From Gautieria morchelliformis (Eukaryota; Basidiomycota; Agaricomycetes; Gomphales; Gomphaceae), in NCBI GenBank assembly GCA_015179125.1, contig WHVA01000047.1, positions 298,835-362,834 on the forward strand: a stretch of 64,000 nt of DNA, in the 5' to 3' direction. Within the stretch, counting starts at the first letter, position 1, and each line of letters opens with the position of its first letter. A program made the translations under genes and the position numbers. Under the pieces are notes generated by a model. It ran no database searches and was not told the DNA's origin. It saw nothing but the letters and a program-made list of their open reading frames with translations. Below, one piece after another: positions 53,370 to 64,000 of this stretch.

Positions 53370-55592
53370 CACTGTAGAAAACTCCGACATTAAATTTCGG
53401 TACCTTTTACACAAGCGGCAATAATCAGTACCTTTGAGCACTGACAAATAAGTGTTCAAACGTCATTTTGAATATAACTGATAATAAGTGTTTTTGAGCA
53501 CTGATTTTCAGCTACTAAAAACATGCAAGTACATGAAAAAAAAAAAAAAAAAAAAGCTTGCATGTCCATGCACAAGGATGTTTGTGGTGTGCGAGCTGAG
53601 TGATCGTGCCAGTGGTGGGGCAAACGCGAGCATGAGCTGTCGCGTGACAACAGGGAGGTGTCGTGTCCAAATTTTCACAAGTGATTTCAATCGCCGACCC
53701 AACTGAATTACAACTCCTTTCCTCCCACCATGATCACGACCAAAGGAAAACAAACTAACACTTACCCTCATCAAATTTTCGATCGTGTCCACGCGTAATA
53801 AGGTTATGTTGGAGGGTGCCAGGAAGAAGAGTATGTGAATAATCGTGATGTTTTCGCGTGATCGCCGCTCACCACCCGCCTCAAGAAGCTCTTCTTACAA
53901 TGATAGTGAGTCTTGATTCTTTTTTATTCCATTATACTAATTATCTACAGTTTATTAGAAATAGTCACAGCTGGCGCAGGACCCTGGTGCGGGGAGTTGT
54001 TCGCGAGATTGGATAAAACCGTGGCGGTTCAGAGGGTGCCTCCCGGTAAAGTACTCTTTGATTGAAAATAATATGCATATACTCAATAATATTACTGCTA
54101 TATGTCCCTTTGCCGCTCTCGTTCTCGCACTCAACTCAACTCTCACTCTTGCGCTCAGGGTCTTGCTCTCGCAATATGTCCCCTCGGCTGCTCGTACGCA
54201 ATAGACCACTCCCACCCTCGCTCTCGCCGATATGACCCCTCAGCTGCCCTTGCTCTTGCAATGCTCCCGCTCTCGCACTCATGTGGAGGTTGTGAGAGGT
54301 GAGTGTGGGGGCTGGGCTGTCCCAAGTATCGGGAACCACGCTACCTGCCTCGCTCGCATGCTCACATTCCGATCCTTCCACCATGCGAAGTCCTGTCAGG
54401 TCCCCAGGTGCGCCCATGAGCATCTCTACTATTCCTTAACTCAACACCGTATTTCTTTTTTTGGACAGAAACACGGCATTTATGATCCACATGGGGATAC
54501 GTGTTGCAATTCGCACTTGCCATTGTTCTTCGCGCTCCCTTTCCTTTACTTTCTCTGTCACTTATCGACTTATACTTTCCTGGACGTGAACTGACAAATA
54601 TTACCCTTCCCCCTCATCCAGGAAGGCCTGAGCCATGAAGGCGGCCAGCATGCCCCCCTTCGACATGTTTCATCCTTCGGTGGTGGCAGACGTGAGTCCA
54701 ACTCATTGTTAATTTATCGTTCTGCACACTCAATATGATACTTTACCGTATAATAACTCCTCATACTCATGTGCCATATCATTCATGGCACTTGTGATCC
54801 CGTGACACTGCAGCCCAACAACAGGGAGCCTGCCACGGGCCCACAATGACAAGCGACTTTGAAGTGAACCTCGAGGATAGGTACAAGGGTGCGGAGATCA
54901 ACATAGGTTCCATACATCATCTTTGCGTGATTTCTGCTCTGATGATTACGCTTTCGATGCCCATTCCGATCCTTCCTTCGGCTTTCATCTCCCTTTCTTG
55001 TGATCCTGCGACTCGGTATCCAATTCATAATCAACGAATCCTCTGCGACCACTTCCGCGGCTCAGCAGCCGCCTCCAACTCGCACTCCAGACGTATCCCA
55101 CGTGCTCGTTCTGCACACGCAGTACTACACGCTCAACGTCTCTGTGGGCCTTGCCAAGGGCAGCGAGTTCGTGTTTGAGGGCGAGGGCAACGAGATCCCG
55201 GACTGGGAGGCAGGCGACATCATTATACGTGTCCTGGGTCGGAAGAAGACGGGCAGTTAGCGGCGGAGGGAGACGAGTTTGTATTGCACCGAGAGCATTG
55301 AGGTTGGGTTGGTTGGGACATAGCTTTCAATCTATGTATCTCCAAGTGTCTTTTCAGTAATAGAAAGCACTGTTTTATTGTGTTCTAAAGCGGCATTTAT
55401 AAGTAACTTAAGAGCCGAAAATCAGTGTTCTAGGATGCTGAAAGCGGACATTCTAGCTACTAGATTTCGGTACCCAGCTTGTCGAGAGGAAGCATCAAAA
55501 ATCTGCTCCCCGGGTACTTATTATCAGTAACTTGGGCACTGAAAAATTGGTGTGTAATGTACTTATATTAAGTGCCCTGAGTTACTGCAGTG
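53370..55592. mobile_element. CACTG-ended TIR element 2 with captured gene (TSD CGAG)
   Basis: The ends are CACTGTAGAAAACTCC (53370) and, on the complement of 55592, CACTGCAGTAACTCAGGGCA. The latter matches element 1's GGGCACTTAA..TAAGTAC block. Subterminal motifs 'ctgataataagt' and 'gcactga' occur at both ends. The flanking duplication is CGAG (53366-53369, 55593-55596). Empty sites 'atggacgaggaacg' are at 47322 and 50052. No transposase; it carries decayed DnaJ exons. Confidence 0.78.
54620..55260 (+). pseudogene. Decayed DnaJ/Hsp40 (Scj1/ERdj3-like) fragment inside TIR element
   Basis: Exon-like pieces of a type I J-protein. EGLSHEGGQHA lies near 54625, with a C-run frame slip before the FDMF motif and a GTGAGT donor. 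After an intron comes GPTMTSDFEVNLEDRYKGAE, then ILCDHFRGSAAASNS (zinc-finger CDHC with one Cys changed to Phe). In another frame the C-terminal substrate domain reads QYYTLNVSVGLAKGSEFVFE, GEGNEIPDWEAGDIIIRV, and stops at 55260. The J domain and most of the zinc finger are absent. Introns are retained, so capture was at DNA level. Confidence 0.68.
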
Positions 55593-55905
55593 CGAGGAAC
55601 GAGGAACGTGCCTTCTGGGAACTGAAAGTAGGCCAACGCTATGCCGTACGGGGCTGCCTGTGGCATCTAATTACCATATTTCGGTTTCTGCCACTCGTTA
55701 TACTCGCGCGCCTGCGTTTGGGGGCAGACACGGCCTGGGGGCGCAGGCGGAAGCATGGCCGCGATGTGTGGCTGTATGCATGGCGGTCAAAGTATTATTT
55801 TACCTTTGCTCGACTCGACGAAATGCCTGAGCTACGGCGTAAGGACTATTCATTGCAGGCTACATATCCTTCTACAAATCCTTCTAGTAGTTAGATATGG
55901 AATAT
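55593..55905. repeat. Copy of the lectin-locus 3' block
   Basis: Similar to 47325-47715 with small deletions (ggaacgaggaacgtg... ccgtacggggctg... tctacaaatccttctagtagtta). Partial copies also lie at 50052-50167 and 53286-53365, between the two CACTG elements. Confidence 0.78.
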
Positions 55906-56746
55906 TCCTTATTATCAGTAATCCCTTACCTCGTCAGAATCGAATTTGAACACGTCAGCATCGTACATCGGAGGGCAGCGAACTATTTACACAGTCCTAA
56001 CAGTACTATTTCAGGTTCCCATTGTCTAGACCATACTGATAGCGCCCTCCCGCCAGCCTTTGCCATACTTGATCATCGCGCATGTCAGCCTGAAGCTATT
56101 ACAGCTGTTCCGGGTACATAAGGCGGAGTCTGAATTTTGACTCCGTGACAGCCGTTCAGAAAGAAACATGTATACCTCGATAACTAGTGGATAATAAGAC
56201 CTGATATTTTGTAATAACTATATATGATATAGTATCTACCATTTAGTACAAAATATATAGCTTATTATGCAGATTCTAATATTCGAAAAAATAGGCTTAT
56301 ATGCACCATTATGATACCAATATAGCATAAGCAGAGGATGTAGCATTCTCAGACTAGAGTAATATACATGTATAAATGTTTGAAAACTAATGGAATTGTA
56401 TACTGAATGGTTTAGGGAAGGGGAGGGCTGCATACTAATTGAGCACCTTTCCAGCCTTTTAGCTTTCTACAATGCCATAAATGCTGATTGTAACACTCTA
56501 AACTATTGTATATAACGTATATTTACAATAATTACATGTAACGTATTTTTTCAGGCTTTCCTTGACTTCATAAACCTGCTGGCGGCCATGCGGCACTTGT
56601 GACATCACGCGATGTAGCGCGATTAGGTCACGTGACCGCACGAAGCCTCGTGCTGCAACGTGGCCTTGCCGCCTTCCTCTTACTTCCTGTTTTCCCCACC
56701 CATCGTTTCTCTGATCAGCTTCTATCAGACCACATTTTTCTGTCTA
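55906..56746. other. AT-rich gene-free stretch
   Basis: Strongly AT-rich between 56150 and 56560, with a 'tattttgta...tacaaaata' inverted repeat at about 56207-56258. No gene seen; the last 150 bp may hold the promoter of the next gene. Confidence 0.4.
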
Positions 56747-58737
56747 ATGGCCCGTCAAAAGGGCAAAGTAACCACCAAACCACCCAGGGAGCCGCCTCCC
56801 AGCAAACCGAAAACCCGTGAGCGGGACGTGGTAGATCCCTCACACATAGTCGAGGGACTTTGATCCAGACCCCTTCCAGTCGTTTACTCCAGTCAAGTGA
56901 CGCAAAACCGGTCTCCAAGCCGGCGACCGGCTCAGAGACAGCGAGGATACCATCTAAGCCCCCTCCAGTTCGTCCCTCTACTGCTCCCAAGGCCGCGACC
57001 GCTGCTCCCAAGGCCATGACCGCTGCCCCTGCCCCCACCCCTGCCCCCGCCCCTGCCGCGACCGCTGCCCCTGTCCCTGCCCCTGCCGTGACCGCCGCCC
57101 CTGCCCCTGCCCCCACCCCTGCCCCTGCCCCCACCCCTGCCCCTGCCCCTGGCCCTGTTACTACTGCGGCGCTCAGTACGATTCTAGAGGAACAGGAGTC
57201 ACAAATGGAAACTGATGCGGACGACGAGGATCTTTACGTGGACCACCCCTCAGTGAGCAGCGACGAAGATCTATTTTCAGGTCTCGAACCCTTGGATGTC
57301 GAACTCCCGGCTCCATCTGACCAGTCGTCAAAGGCTAGAGTGGCGAGAAAGGTTGGCAAAGGAGCAAGCAAGGCAGCAGTTGCCTTGCCTCACAGTATGT
57401 TTCTTATTCTCACTTTTTTTCTGCACACCAACAATTTATATACAGCTATTAAGTTTAGTATCCCCTCCCGTTTCGGACTCAAACAGCTCATATGGCGTAC
57501 ACACCATGTCGAGCCGACAACGACCATAGCCGACCTGAAGGAGACCATTCACCTCATCCTCGGCCTGGATGCTATACCAGCCGTGAAGCGCCCTCCCCTT
57601 GTTACGCATATCAAACACGATCCGGCCAAGCTTTGTTTCGCTCTCGACACTGACGATGACTGGGAGGCCCTTATGGACGAATGGAGGAAACGGGCAGCAA
57701 AACGGGGTGAAGATACCTGCATTGAGATTGTAACTGGTCCTAAAGTAAGTTTTTATTTTCTTTTGTTCTTCTACAGCTAAATTTTTGATAGTTTTTTGAC
57801 TTTCTGGAGGAGGCCGTTGTGGCACACGCTGCATCCTCTAAAGGAAAGGCCAAGCCTGCCGTTAACCCCTTTCTTCCGGACGACACAGCCATTGAGTCTG
57901 AGTCGGTGGCAAAGCTAGGTGCAGCTGATATGGCCAGGTCAGCGCGATTCCAGGAGGAACTCGGGAAGCTCAGGGAAGCCTGGTCCTGTGACCAGCACCC
58001 CAAGTCAATATGTATGGCGCGTGCATTGAGGGGCCACCACAAGGTACTGAACTTCGAGGGCGAACTTTCCTGGGAATTAGAGCTTGTAATGTTTTCTCTG
58101 ATCTCTTTTTTATTTCATGTGCTAACATTTTAATAGATAGGTGGTACAAGCGGCGTGGACATCAACACCCCTCCCAAGATTGAGTATTTCAAGTTCTTCC
58201 ACACCCAAGATGGCGGCAGTGCCCCAGTCCTTCGTCAAGGTGGCGCACGGCATTATAGCGAGCCACACTAGCATGCATCGTGACGCCGCTCCTCCTGTTA
58301 TGCCTGCTGTTCCCCCCATCCACATCAATTTCCCTGCTGACATCTTTCAGCATCTACAGGCGTCTCACCACTCTCGTCCCAAACGGGGCCGCTCCCCATC
58401 ACCCAGTGATCGTGTGGCAAGTCCGGACGACAATGCACCAGTGGACGACTCGCCTACCCCCACCATCAGGGAGTGGATCACGCACTTGGAGATGCAGCGC
58501 CTCGCGTACAAGAGGTGGGATTTTCTGCGACAGAAGTTTGCCGAGGAAGAGTCAATGGATATGCTCATTAGCAGCCTCGTGAGACTATCGCTTGCGAACT
58601 TGAAGGTTGGGTATAGTCTCAAGATGGTTGATGCAGTGTTTATCTTGGAACAGCTTGAAGTGGCGGGGAAGCGGTATGGTTTTGCGGTAGGTGCTCAGGA
58701 TGATGACAGGCAGAGGTCCAAGAAAGCCAGATATTAG
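56747..58737 (+). CDS. Uncharacterised Agaricomycete multi-exon protein
   Basis: Proposed start ATG 56747 (MARQKGKVTTKPPREPPPSK). The frame ends at 56863 and coding continues in the next frame, so there is a 1-nt break or an unseen intron near 56861. A Pro/Ala repeat (APAPTPAPAP-like, 57020-57150) and an acidic stretch follow. After an intron (about 57398-57447) comes a globular domain (KFSIPSRFGLKQLIWRTHHV, TTTIADLKETIHLILGLD, LCFALDTDDDWEALMDEW). After a second intron come FFDFLEEAVVAHAA and WSCDQHPKSICMARALRGHH. A third intron precedes 58141-58737, which contains PKRGRSPSPSDR and IREWITHLEMQRLAYKRWDF and ends DRQRSKKARY. The order resembles a recurrent mushroom family with a C-x2-HP-x3-C motif; function unknown. 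Confidence 0.55.
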
Positions 58738-58864
58738 ATGTTTTGGTAATACATTTTGATACAGCACAAACCTGTGACTTGGTATTTAGATGAAAATATC
58801 AGTTGGGGCTTTCAGGGAATGAGTGTGATGATGTGCACCTTGGTACATGATATATGCATGAAAA

Positions 58865-58936
58865 GAAAAAAAAAAATTTATAAAAATAATAAAAATTATA
58901 AAAATAATAAAAATAAATAAAAATAAATAAATAAAA
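58865..58936. repeat. AT simple repeat (A-rich, AAAT-type)
   Basis: An interrupted run of A, AAT and AAAT units, just after the end of the preceding gene. Confidence 0.9.
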
Positions 58937-60890
58937 AGCTGCGTCTGTCAGCATTCGGCATCAGCCACATGACTAAGTTAACGAGGAAACAGTGGTCATC
59001 AGTGGAAAGGATCTCCTAAAGCTTTCACTTTTGGAGCAGTGTAGAGTATCAAGTAATAGTAGTAAAAGTGTTGCAAGCTAAGTCATACAGTGATAAAATA
59101 GCATATATGCAGGCACTTGGCAAGGAGTTCACTGTCTCTGTGCCGGTCTCCTGAGGCAGCCAATTGGTATGTTCATCCAGGGAGCTATTATCAGGATTCC
59201 CAGATAGAGTCTGAAGAAATCATTATCCCTGGTGGTCTTGTAGGATCATGGATAACGCAGCGGTTGGTTATGGAGTTGCTCATAGGGCTCCACACCGTGC
59301 CGTACAACCACGGCTGTATGGTGCCATATTATGGCCATGGCACCTGTATCGTCAAGGGTCTGTGTGTGCTGCCGACGGTATGGTATATGGTATGCAATGG
59401 GAAAACCCCAAAAACCTTGTAGCCGAGCCCAAAAATACATCCGCTGATGGGCGCTACTGCTGGTAGGCAGGCCAGATTTATGTGGCGCTCATGCTCCCAT
59501 TCACCCCCTGCTGACATTCCGCCACGCGTGCACACACCGTAGCGAGCAGCTGGGTGTGATATTATCAATATAGTTTTGCTGCCGGTCACATGCAGTAAGG
59601 AATTCTCATAACTGCTCTAAGTTTAGGCCAAGCTATAATAGATCAGCCATATGAATCCGTCAACCATAATACGGATGGTACCGTACCTGTACCGTACATA
59701 CCGTCAGAGGGGTAAGGTGTTGATCTATGGACAGTATACAGTCTGCCGTATCTGTCAACTTGCTGTACATTATATGGCCGTAGCTGTAATACGGACGGTG
59801 TGCAGCCCTAGTTGCTCATGGCCTTCATCTTTGCAAATTCACATGATCCCTCTTTGACAAAATCATTGAAGCCTCCGGCAAGCATGACTTTGGCTTTACT
59901 GCTAAGTATGCAATGTCAAGGGATTGCAGAGCCATTACACTGAATATATTTCAATGATATGTGCACCAGACTTCAAACCCAACATTGTGTTCTGCATGAC
60001 GGGTGCCTAAATTATGTTCCTATGCAATCCCTTTGCCTGACAGGTGCTTATATAAATGGCTGGAACCAAGTACATGCAAGTGAAACAGGCCCATGCGCAG
60101 CCTCCCCTCCGCAGTGTTGACTATCACTGAGGAGGTGAGTTTATTAGTGTATCTTCGTAAAATAGGTAGCTTTCCCTTATATTACTAGTGTTGATTATAG
60201 AACACTAAATAGTCTCCTGAAGGTTCCATCCATTGAACTACTGGTCTATAATATTCCACTGTGTCCATACCGAGTTACTACATGAATATGCTGAATCTAT
60301 CCATATATACAAGAACATACCAAGCACCAATGGGAATCTTGATAGGACCTGCAGGCCACAGCAGAAGCATATTACCTCGCTACAGTATTGATAAAGCTGT
60401 CCCATAAGCATCAGTATGCATTGATCAAAGGCTAGCATAAGAGCACAGATGTCTCCTGTAGTATACCCTTCTGTACTTCAAGCTCCTCCCTACAATATTT
60501 GAACATGGTGGCAATGCTAGCCATTCCTCTCATACCACCAATACTGGACACAACTTCAGAGGGATGAACATATTTGTACAGCTTATATGGGTCAGTGATC
60601 CTGGACATAATCAGTACATATTACATGTATGGGTGGTTTCTGCCTTTTTTGGATGAACATGTCGTGTTGTCTTCCTTGTGTCAGGTGATTTGTGTACCAC
60701 AGCATGCGGTGTTGGCATATTTTCTGCTTTTGTCAACAGTCTTACTGCCACACCTTCATCACCTCATGTGGGTGGCTTTACCATGTGGCTGCTCCTCATG
60801 GTGGCATACTTAGCCATACCAGCAGCACCTAGGTGCATTACCAGCAATGCAGACACCTCAGCTCTGGTCTGGGGGGCTGGAGGCTATGTG
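58937..60890. other. Gene-free stretch before gypsy C
   Basis: About 2 kb. Scattered 'ccgtac/gtacgg' inverted motifs occur at 59290-59380 and 59680-59800. Open frames are short and unrecognisable. The last part, next to the LTR, shows a plus frame (VGIFSAFVNSLTATPSSPHV) with no family I know. Confidence 0.35.
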
Positions 60891-61380
60891 TGTCAGGGGA
60901 CACCCTGTTTGCCATTTCCATTTCCGACTCCACACCCAGTTCCGACTCCATTTCCGACTCCGCTTCCGGTTCCGATTCCATCTCCGCCTCCGCTTTCGGA
61001 AATGATTCCGCTTCTGGGAGAACTTCCCCCAGTTCTGTTCGCCTTGCCAGTTCCACTCCAATTTCCGACTTCCACTCTCGGAACAGTGTCGGAAATCAAG
61101 CGACTCACGTAATAGGTGGCATCAAGGGTCGATCAAGGGTCAGGGAGGTCAGGGGGATGCAGGGTTGATGGCAGGTGCCAAGTGTTGTCCCTGGCTGCGC
61201 AGCATAGTATAATACGGGCTCGCTGACATTGGGGGTCCTTAGACTTTTCTCTTTGGATTTCCCCTTGTCAGGTGAGAATCCCCCCTCTTGTATACTCTGT
61301 TCATTTATACATACTTTGGATTTCCCCTTGTCAGTTGTGTGGTAGTGTGATCTCCACAACCAGCCAGGGTTGCCCTTACA
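60891..61380 (+). repeat. 5' LTR of gypsy C
   Basis: TGTCAGGGG...CCCTTACA, 490 bp. The TATA-like box TATAATAC (61208) lies 33 nt before AGACTTTTCT (61241-61250), the predicted RNA start and self-primer. Confidence 0.94.
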
Positions 61381-62743
61381 GCAGAAAAGTCTCTCCCCTA
61401 GAGGACCGGCGGCCGTACTGCACGTTGCATTCGCCATAGGTGCGTTCGGAATCGGAGACAGCGACTTGGAGATCGCAACCTCTTCCGCACACACAGTGTA
61501 CGACAGCCCCTCTTCTTACGTTGAGCTCCCAACCCTGGAAATCCCGTCCCATATTTCTCCTTCCGACATGGATCCGGACGATCGTCTTCGGAATATGGAG
61601 GAGGAATTGATGCGGAACCGGATGAAGACCGACGCGATTGAAACAGCCTTACAAGCGATTTTGGCTAAGTTAGATATTCCACAAAGTGGTGGAAATGAAA
61701 TGCTGGATGATCCGGATTTCGGAAAAGCGGAAGTAGTGGAAGAGAGGATCTCCGCGAAGTTAGCAAAGGTCAAACCCGCAACGCTGGCGGACTTTGATGG
61801 AGATTGGGAGAAGGGACGCGCATTCTTCAACACATGCAGCATGTACTTTGCAATTGTCGGAGACCTCTTTCCGAACGACCAGGCTCGGATTCACTGGGCA
61901 TTGTCATTTTTCAAGTCAGACTGCGCAGCCCGTTTTGCAAACAAGGTGATCCGACATGAAGCAAAGGGCAAGGGGAACTACTTCCGGGACTGGGACGCCT
62001 TCGAGAAAACATTTTCCGACCAGTTCTGCCCGAAAAACGAGCAGCTCACAGCCCTTACAAAGCTCGAGGGGACCAGCTGGTACCAGGCCAAGGATCCGGT
62101 CGATGACTACATCGATCGCTTCCAGGAGCTCATCGACCTTGCGGAGTATGACGATGACAAGACGATCGTCATCAAATTCTGACGAGGACTTGATCCGACA
62201 CTCCAGAACCAAGTCGCGCTGCTTGGGGATGGAGCTCCAGATTTTGATGACCCGGAAGGGTGGTACCAAGCTGCGCAGAGGGTGTCCCGGAGCAGGGAAG
62301 CAAATGAGGCCTTCGTGGAGACAAGCCGGAACATGACACGCAGTTCCACTCGTCCTACTCCACCTGTGCCAAAACCCAGAAGCACATTCATTCCCACACG
62401 GAAAATATTTCCGATGCTTGCTCCGCCTGCTCCTATTAGGAACCATAGCCCTCCTCCCTCGAAGAGTGGCCCTGCCCCGATGGATGTTGACCGCATGCGA
62501 GGAACAGGCCGCGGAACTATCACCTGCTTCCGATGTCGACAACCAGGCCACTATGCTCGTGAGTGCCCCCAAGCCTTTGATATCCGGCTTATGACCACAG
62601 AGGAGAAACTCGAGCTCCTTCCAGAGTTCCTCGCACTTGCGGACATAAGCGGAGTGCCCACTGCAGAAGAGGTTTCCGAAAATGCGGAACATGGTCCACC
62701 GGTAGCGGAGGATGCATCGGATTTTGTGATGCGCAGCGGGTGA
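61370..62743 (+). pseudogene. Gypsy C Gag with zinc knuckle
   Basis: The frame begins near the LTR end; the first ATG that follows the LTR in frame is within MDPDDRLRNMEEELM. The gag core reads TLADFDGDWEKGRAFFNTC, PNDQARIHWALSFFKSDCA, FEKTFSDQFCPKNEQLTAL and KDPVDDYIDRFQELIDLAEY. TGA at 62180-62182 replaces the Arg of KF-R-RGLDPT. The same frame continues to the knuckle CFRCRQPGHYARECP and stops at 62743, where pol starts in the -1 frame. Confidence 0.9.
61383..61392 (+). promoter_or_regulatory. Self-primer binding site of gypsy C
   Basis: AGAAAAGTCT, 2 nt after the LTR, is the exact 10-nt complement of AGACTTTTCT at 61241-61250 in the LTR. The same arrangement is present in the fragment at 42273. 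Confidence 0.7.
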
Positions 62744-63296
62744 GATGTGTGCCCCTGCTGCCTGTACATAACTGGTTTGCCTGTCTTGAAGTAGAGAATG
62801 AAAAGGCCCCACTCCCCTCACTTCGTACAGACCCACCAGATAAAGTCACACAAAAACCAAATCCGACACCCCGTCCATCCCGCATCCGCCCTTGGGAGAA
62901 ACACCTTCCGAAGCGCTATGTTGTCGCACCACCCCTGGCCCCAAGTCACTAGTCATTAAGGTGGAGATCCAGACGACAGATAAGGCGGAAGTCAAATCCG
63001 GACCCGCCCTTGTTGATTGCGGGGCCACTGGTCAGTTTATAGACCGGGACTATGTGGAACGGAACCGACTGACCACGCGGAAGTTGCAACGTGCAATCCT
63101 GGTGTTCAATGTGGATGGAAGCCCCAATGAGGCAGGGTCCATCACGGAGATAGTAGACACAATTCTCCGCTACAATGGACACTCAGAACGCACTTCCTTT
63201 GCAGTCACCAGCCTGGGGAAGCAAGACATTATCCTCGGGTTTACCTAGCTTCAGGAGCACAACCCGGAGATCAATTGGCAGACTCAGAAGGTACTG
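62740..63296 (+). pseudogene. Gypsy C protease
   Basis: Pol starts VRCVPLLPVHNWFACLEVEN. A 2-nt deletion near 62930 (compared with the fragment at 41.6 kb) shifts the frame before SLVIKVEIQTTD. The retropepsin follows: ALVDCGATGQFIDRDYV (DCG active site, a variant seen in fungal gypsy elements), LVFNVDGSPNEAGSI, SLGKQDIILGFT. TAG at 63246-63248 replaces the Trp of FTWLQEHNPEI, which is intact in the 41-kb fragment. Confidence 0.88.
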
Positions 63297-64000
63297 ATGA
63301 GTCAATGTCCAGCCAAGTGTCACATGTGCCGGTCGGAAGTGCGGAAGGAGCGCCAGGAGCGGCGGAAAACCGAACAGCTCATACAGACATGTCGTTCTGG
63401 CCCCCATCCACTGCTTGCAGAAGAAGATTCGGAAGCGGAATTTGAACCGGATCCCACTTCCAATTCCAATTCCGACGTCATCCAACTCGGCCCAGAAGAC
63501 ACTCTGGCGGAAGGGGAGCGCTTGCTGTATGTAAACCTTCCGTCAGAAGCGGAACACATCCGCGCCACCGGAAATATTTCGCAACGCCTTGCTGAAGCCT
63601 CTAAGAGGCATGATAGGGTGGAGGCGGAAATTCCGGAGTACCTGTGGGAGTTCGAGGACGTCTTTTCCAAGGAGTCGTTTGATGCCCTGCCTCCACGGTG
63701 GGTCAAAGCCCACCAACTGCAAGGTCTACCCGCTGTCACCCAAGGAGCAGGTAGAGCTCGATGCATTCCTCGTGGAAAACCTCCGTACAGGGAGGATCCG
63801 CCCTCCAAGTCACCCATGGCATCTCCGGTGTTCATCATCAAGAAGAAGGATGGCTCGCTCAGACTTGTGCAGGATTACCGGGCCTTGAATGCAATCACGA
63901 TCAAGAACCGGTACCCCATTCCACTCATTTCTAAACTGATCACACAACTCTGCGGGGGCAAGGTACTTCACTAAGCTGGATGTCGCTGGGGCTTCAATAA
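63297..64000 (+). pseudogene. Gypsy C RT N-terminus
   Basis: An acidic linker leads into the RT. In the neighbouring frame is [20 protein letters not shown], then [26 protein letters not shown] and NRYPIPLISKLI. An extra G near 63957 and a missing base near 63985 disturb the YFTKLDVRWGFNN motif at the window end. Confidence 0.88.

Larger units (their letters stand above)
60891..64000 (+). mobile_element. Ty3/gypsy element C, 5' part (runs off right edge)
   Basis: 5' LTR 60891-61380 (490 bp), self-primer site 61383-61392, gag, CCHC knuckle, protease and the first RT motifs. It has stops at 62180-62182 (TGA for CGA) and 63246-63248 (TAG for TGG), a 2-nt deletion near 62930 and frame breaks near 63700, 63795 and 63957. 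The 3' part and target duplication lie outside. Confidence 0.93.

Noticed and set aside
59250..59800. Scattered ccgtac/gtacgg inverted motifs as a possible transposon
   Set aside because: I could not find paired ends or a target duplication.

Overview
The window looks like a transposon-dense stretch of a mushroom-forming basidiomycete (Agaricomycete-type) genome. The evidence is spliceosomal introns of 45-61 nt with GTRNGT/YAG ends, gene families typical of that group (DUF6533-like membrane protein, basidiomycete BTB/POZ protein, PLL-like propeller lectin, importin-13-type karyopherin), and fungal Ty3/gypsy, Tad-like LINE and Helitron elements. Only a few genes look intact: the importin (28.5-32.5 kb), lectin copy A (45.8-46.8 kb) and probably the DUF6533-like gene (25.8-27.4 kb). 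Most of the rest is nested mobile DNA or decayed gene fragments.

Layout. 1-3.9 kb: minus-strand Helitron Rep/helicase, cut by the left edge and broken by frameshifts. 3.9-5.4 kb: degenerate tandem repeats. 5.6-10.1 kb: 5'-truncated chromodomain gypsy (element A, minus) with an extra ORF after pol, a small in-place inversion in integrase and a solo LTR (TSD GCTAC). 10.5-20.6 kb: an uncharacterised gene split by a solo LTR (TSD TTACA) and a full-length gypsy (element B, 12174-20030, TSD GAGTG). Element B carries a spliced gene on its antisense strand. 20.9-24.3 kb: a pseudogene, a solo LTR (TSD ATATG) and a MITE (TSD TAA) holding another solo LTR (TSD CAACC). 25.7-36.0 kb: host gene block with DUF6533-like gene, importin, Tup1-like fragment, transposase-like fragment and BTB pseudogene. 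37.1-45.4 kb: two elements of one long-TIR family with 6-bp target duplications. One holds a short-chain dehydrogenase fragment. The other holds a LINE that is itself interrupted by a gypsy C fragment. 45.4-55.9 kb: a duplicated lectin locus whose second copy is interrupted by two CACTG-ended TIR elements with 4-bp target duplications. These carry an isocitrate-lyase/PEP-mutase gene part and a DnaJ gene part. 56.7-58.7 kb: an uncharacterised multi-exon gene. 60.9-64 kb: 5' LTR, gag, protease and the start of RT of gypsy C.

Themes. Four things stand out. (1) Two TIR element families carry intron-containing pieces of host genes, and several insertions can be checked against empty sites inside the window. 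(2) Gypsy B and C each have a 10-11 nt primer-binding site complementary to their own predicted RNA 5' end, as in Tf1-type self-priming. Element B also has a gag-pol slippery heptamer and an antisense intron-containing Cys-cluster gene. (3) CpG decay is pervasive: at least ten premature stops are explained by CGA to TGA, and most differences between the two LTRs of element B are CpG transitions. (4) Nesting gives a relative chronology. All reading was by eye; no database search or folding was run, so family names rest on recognised motifs.
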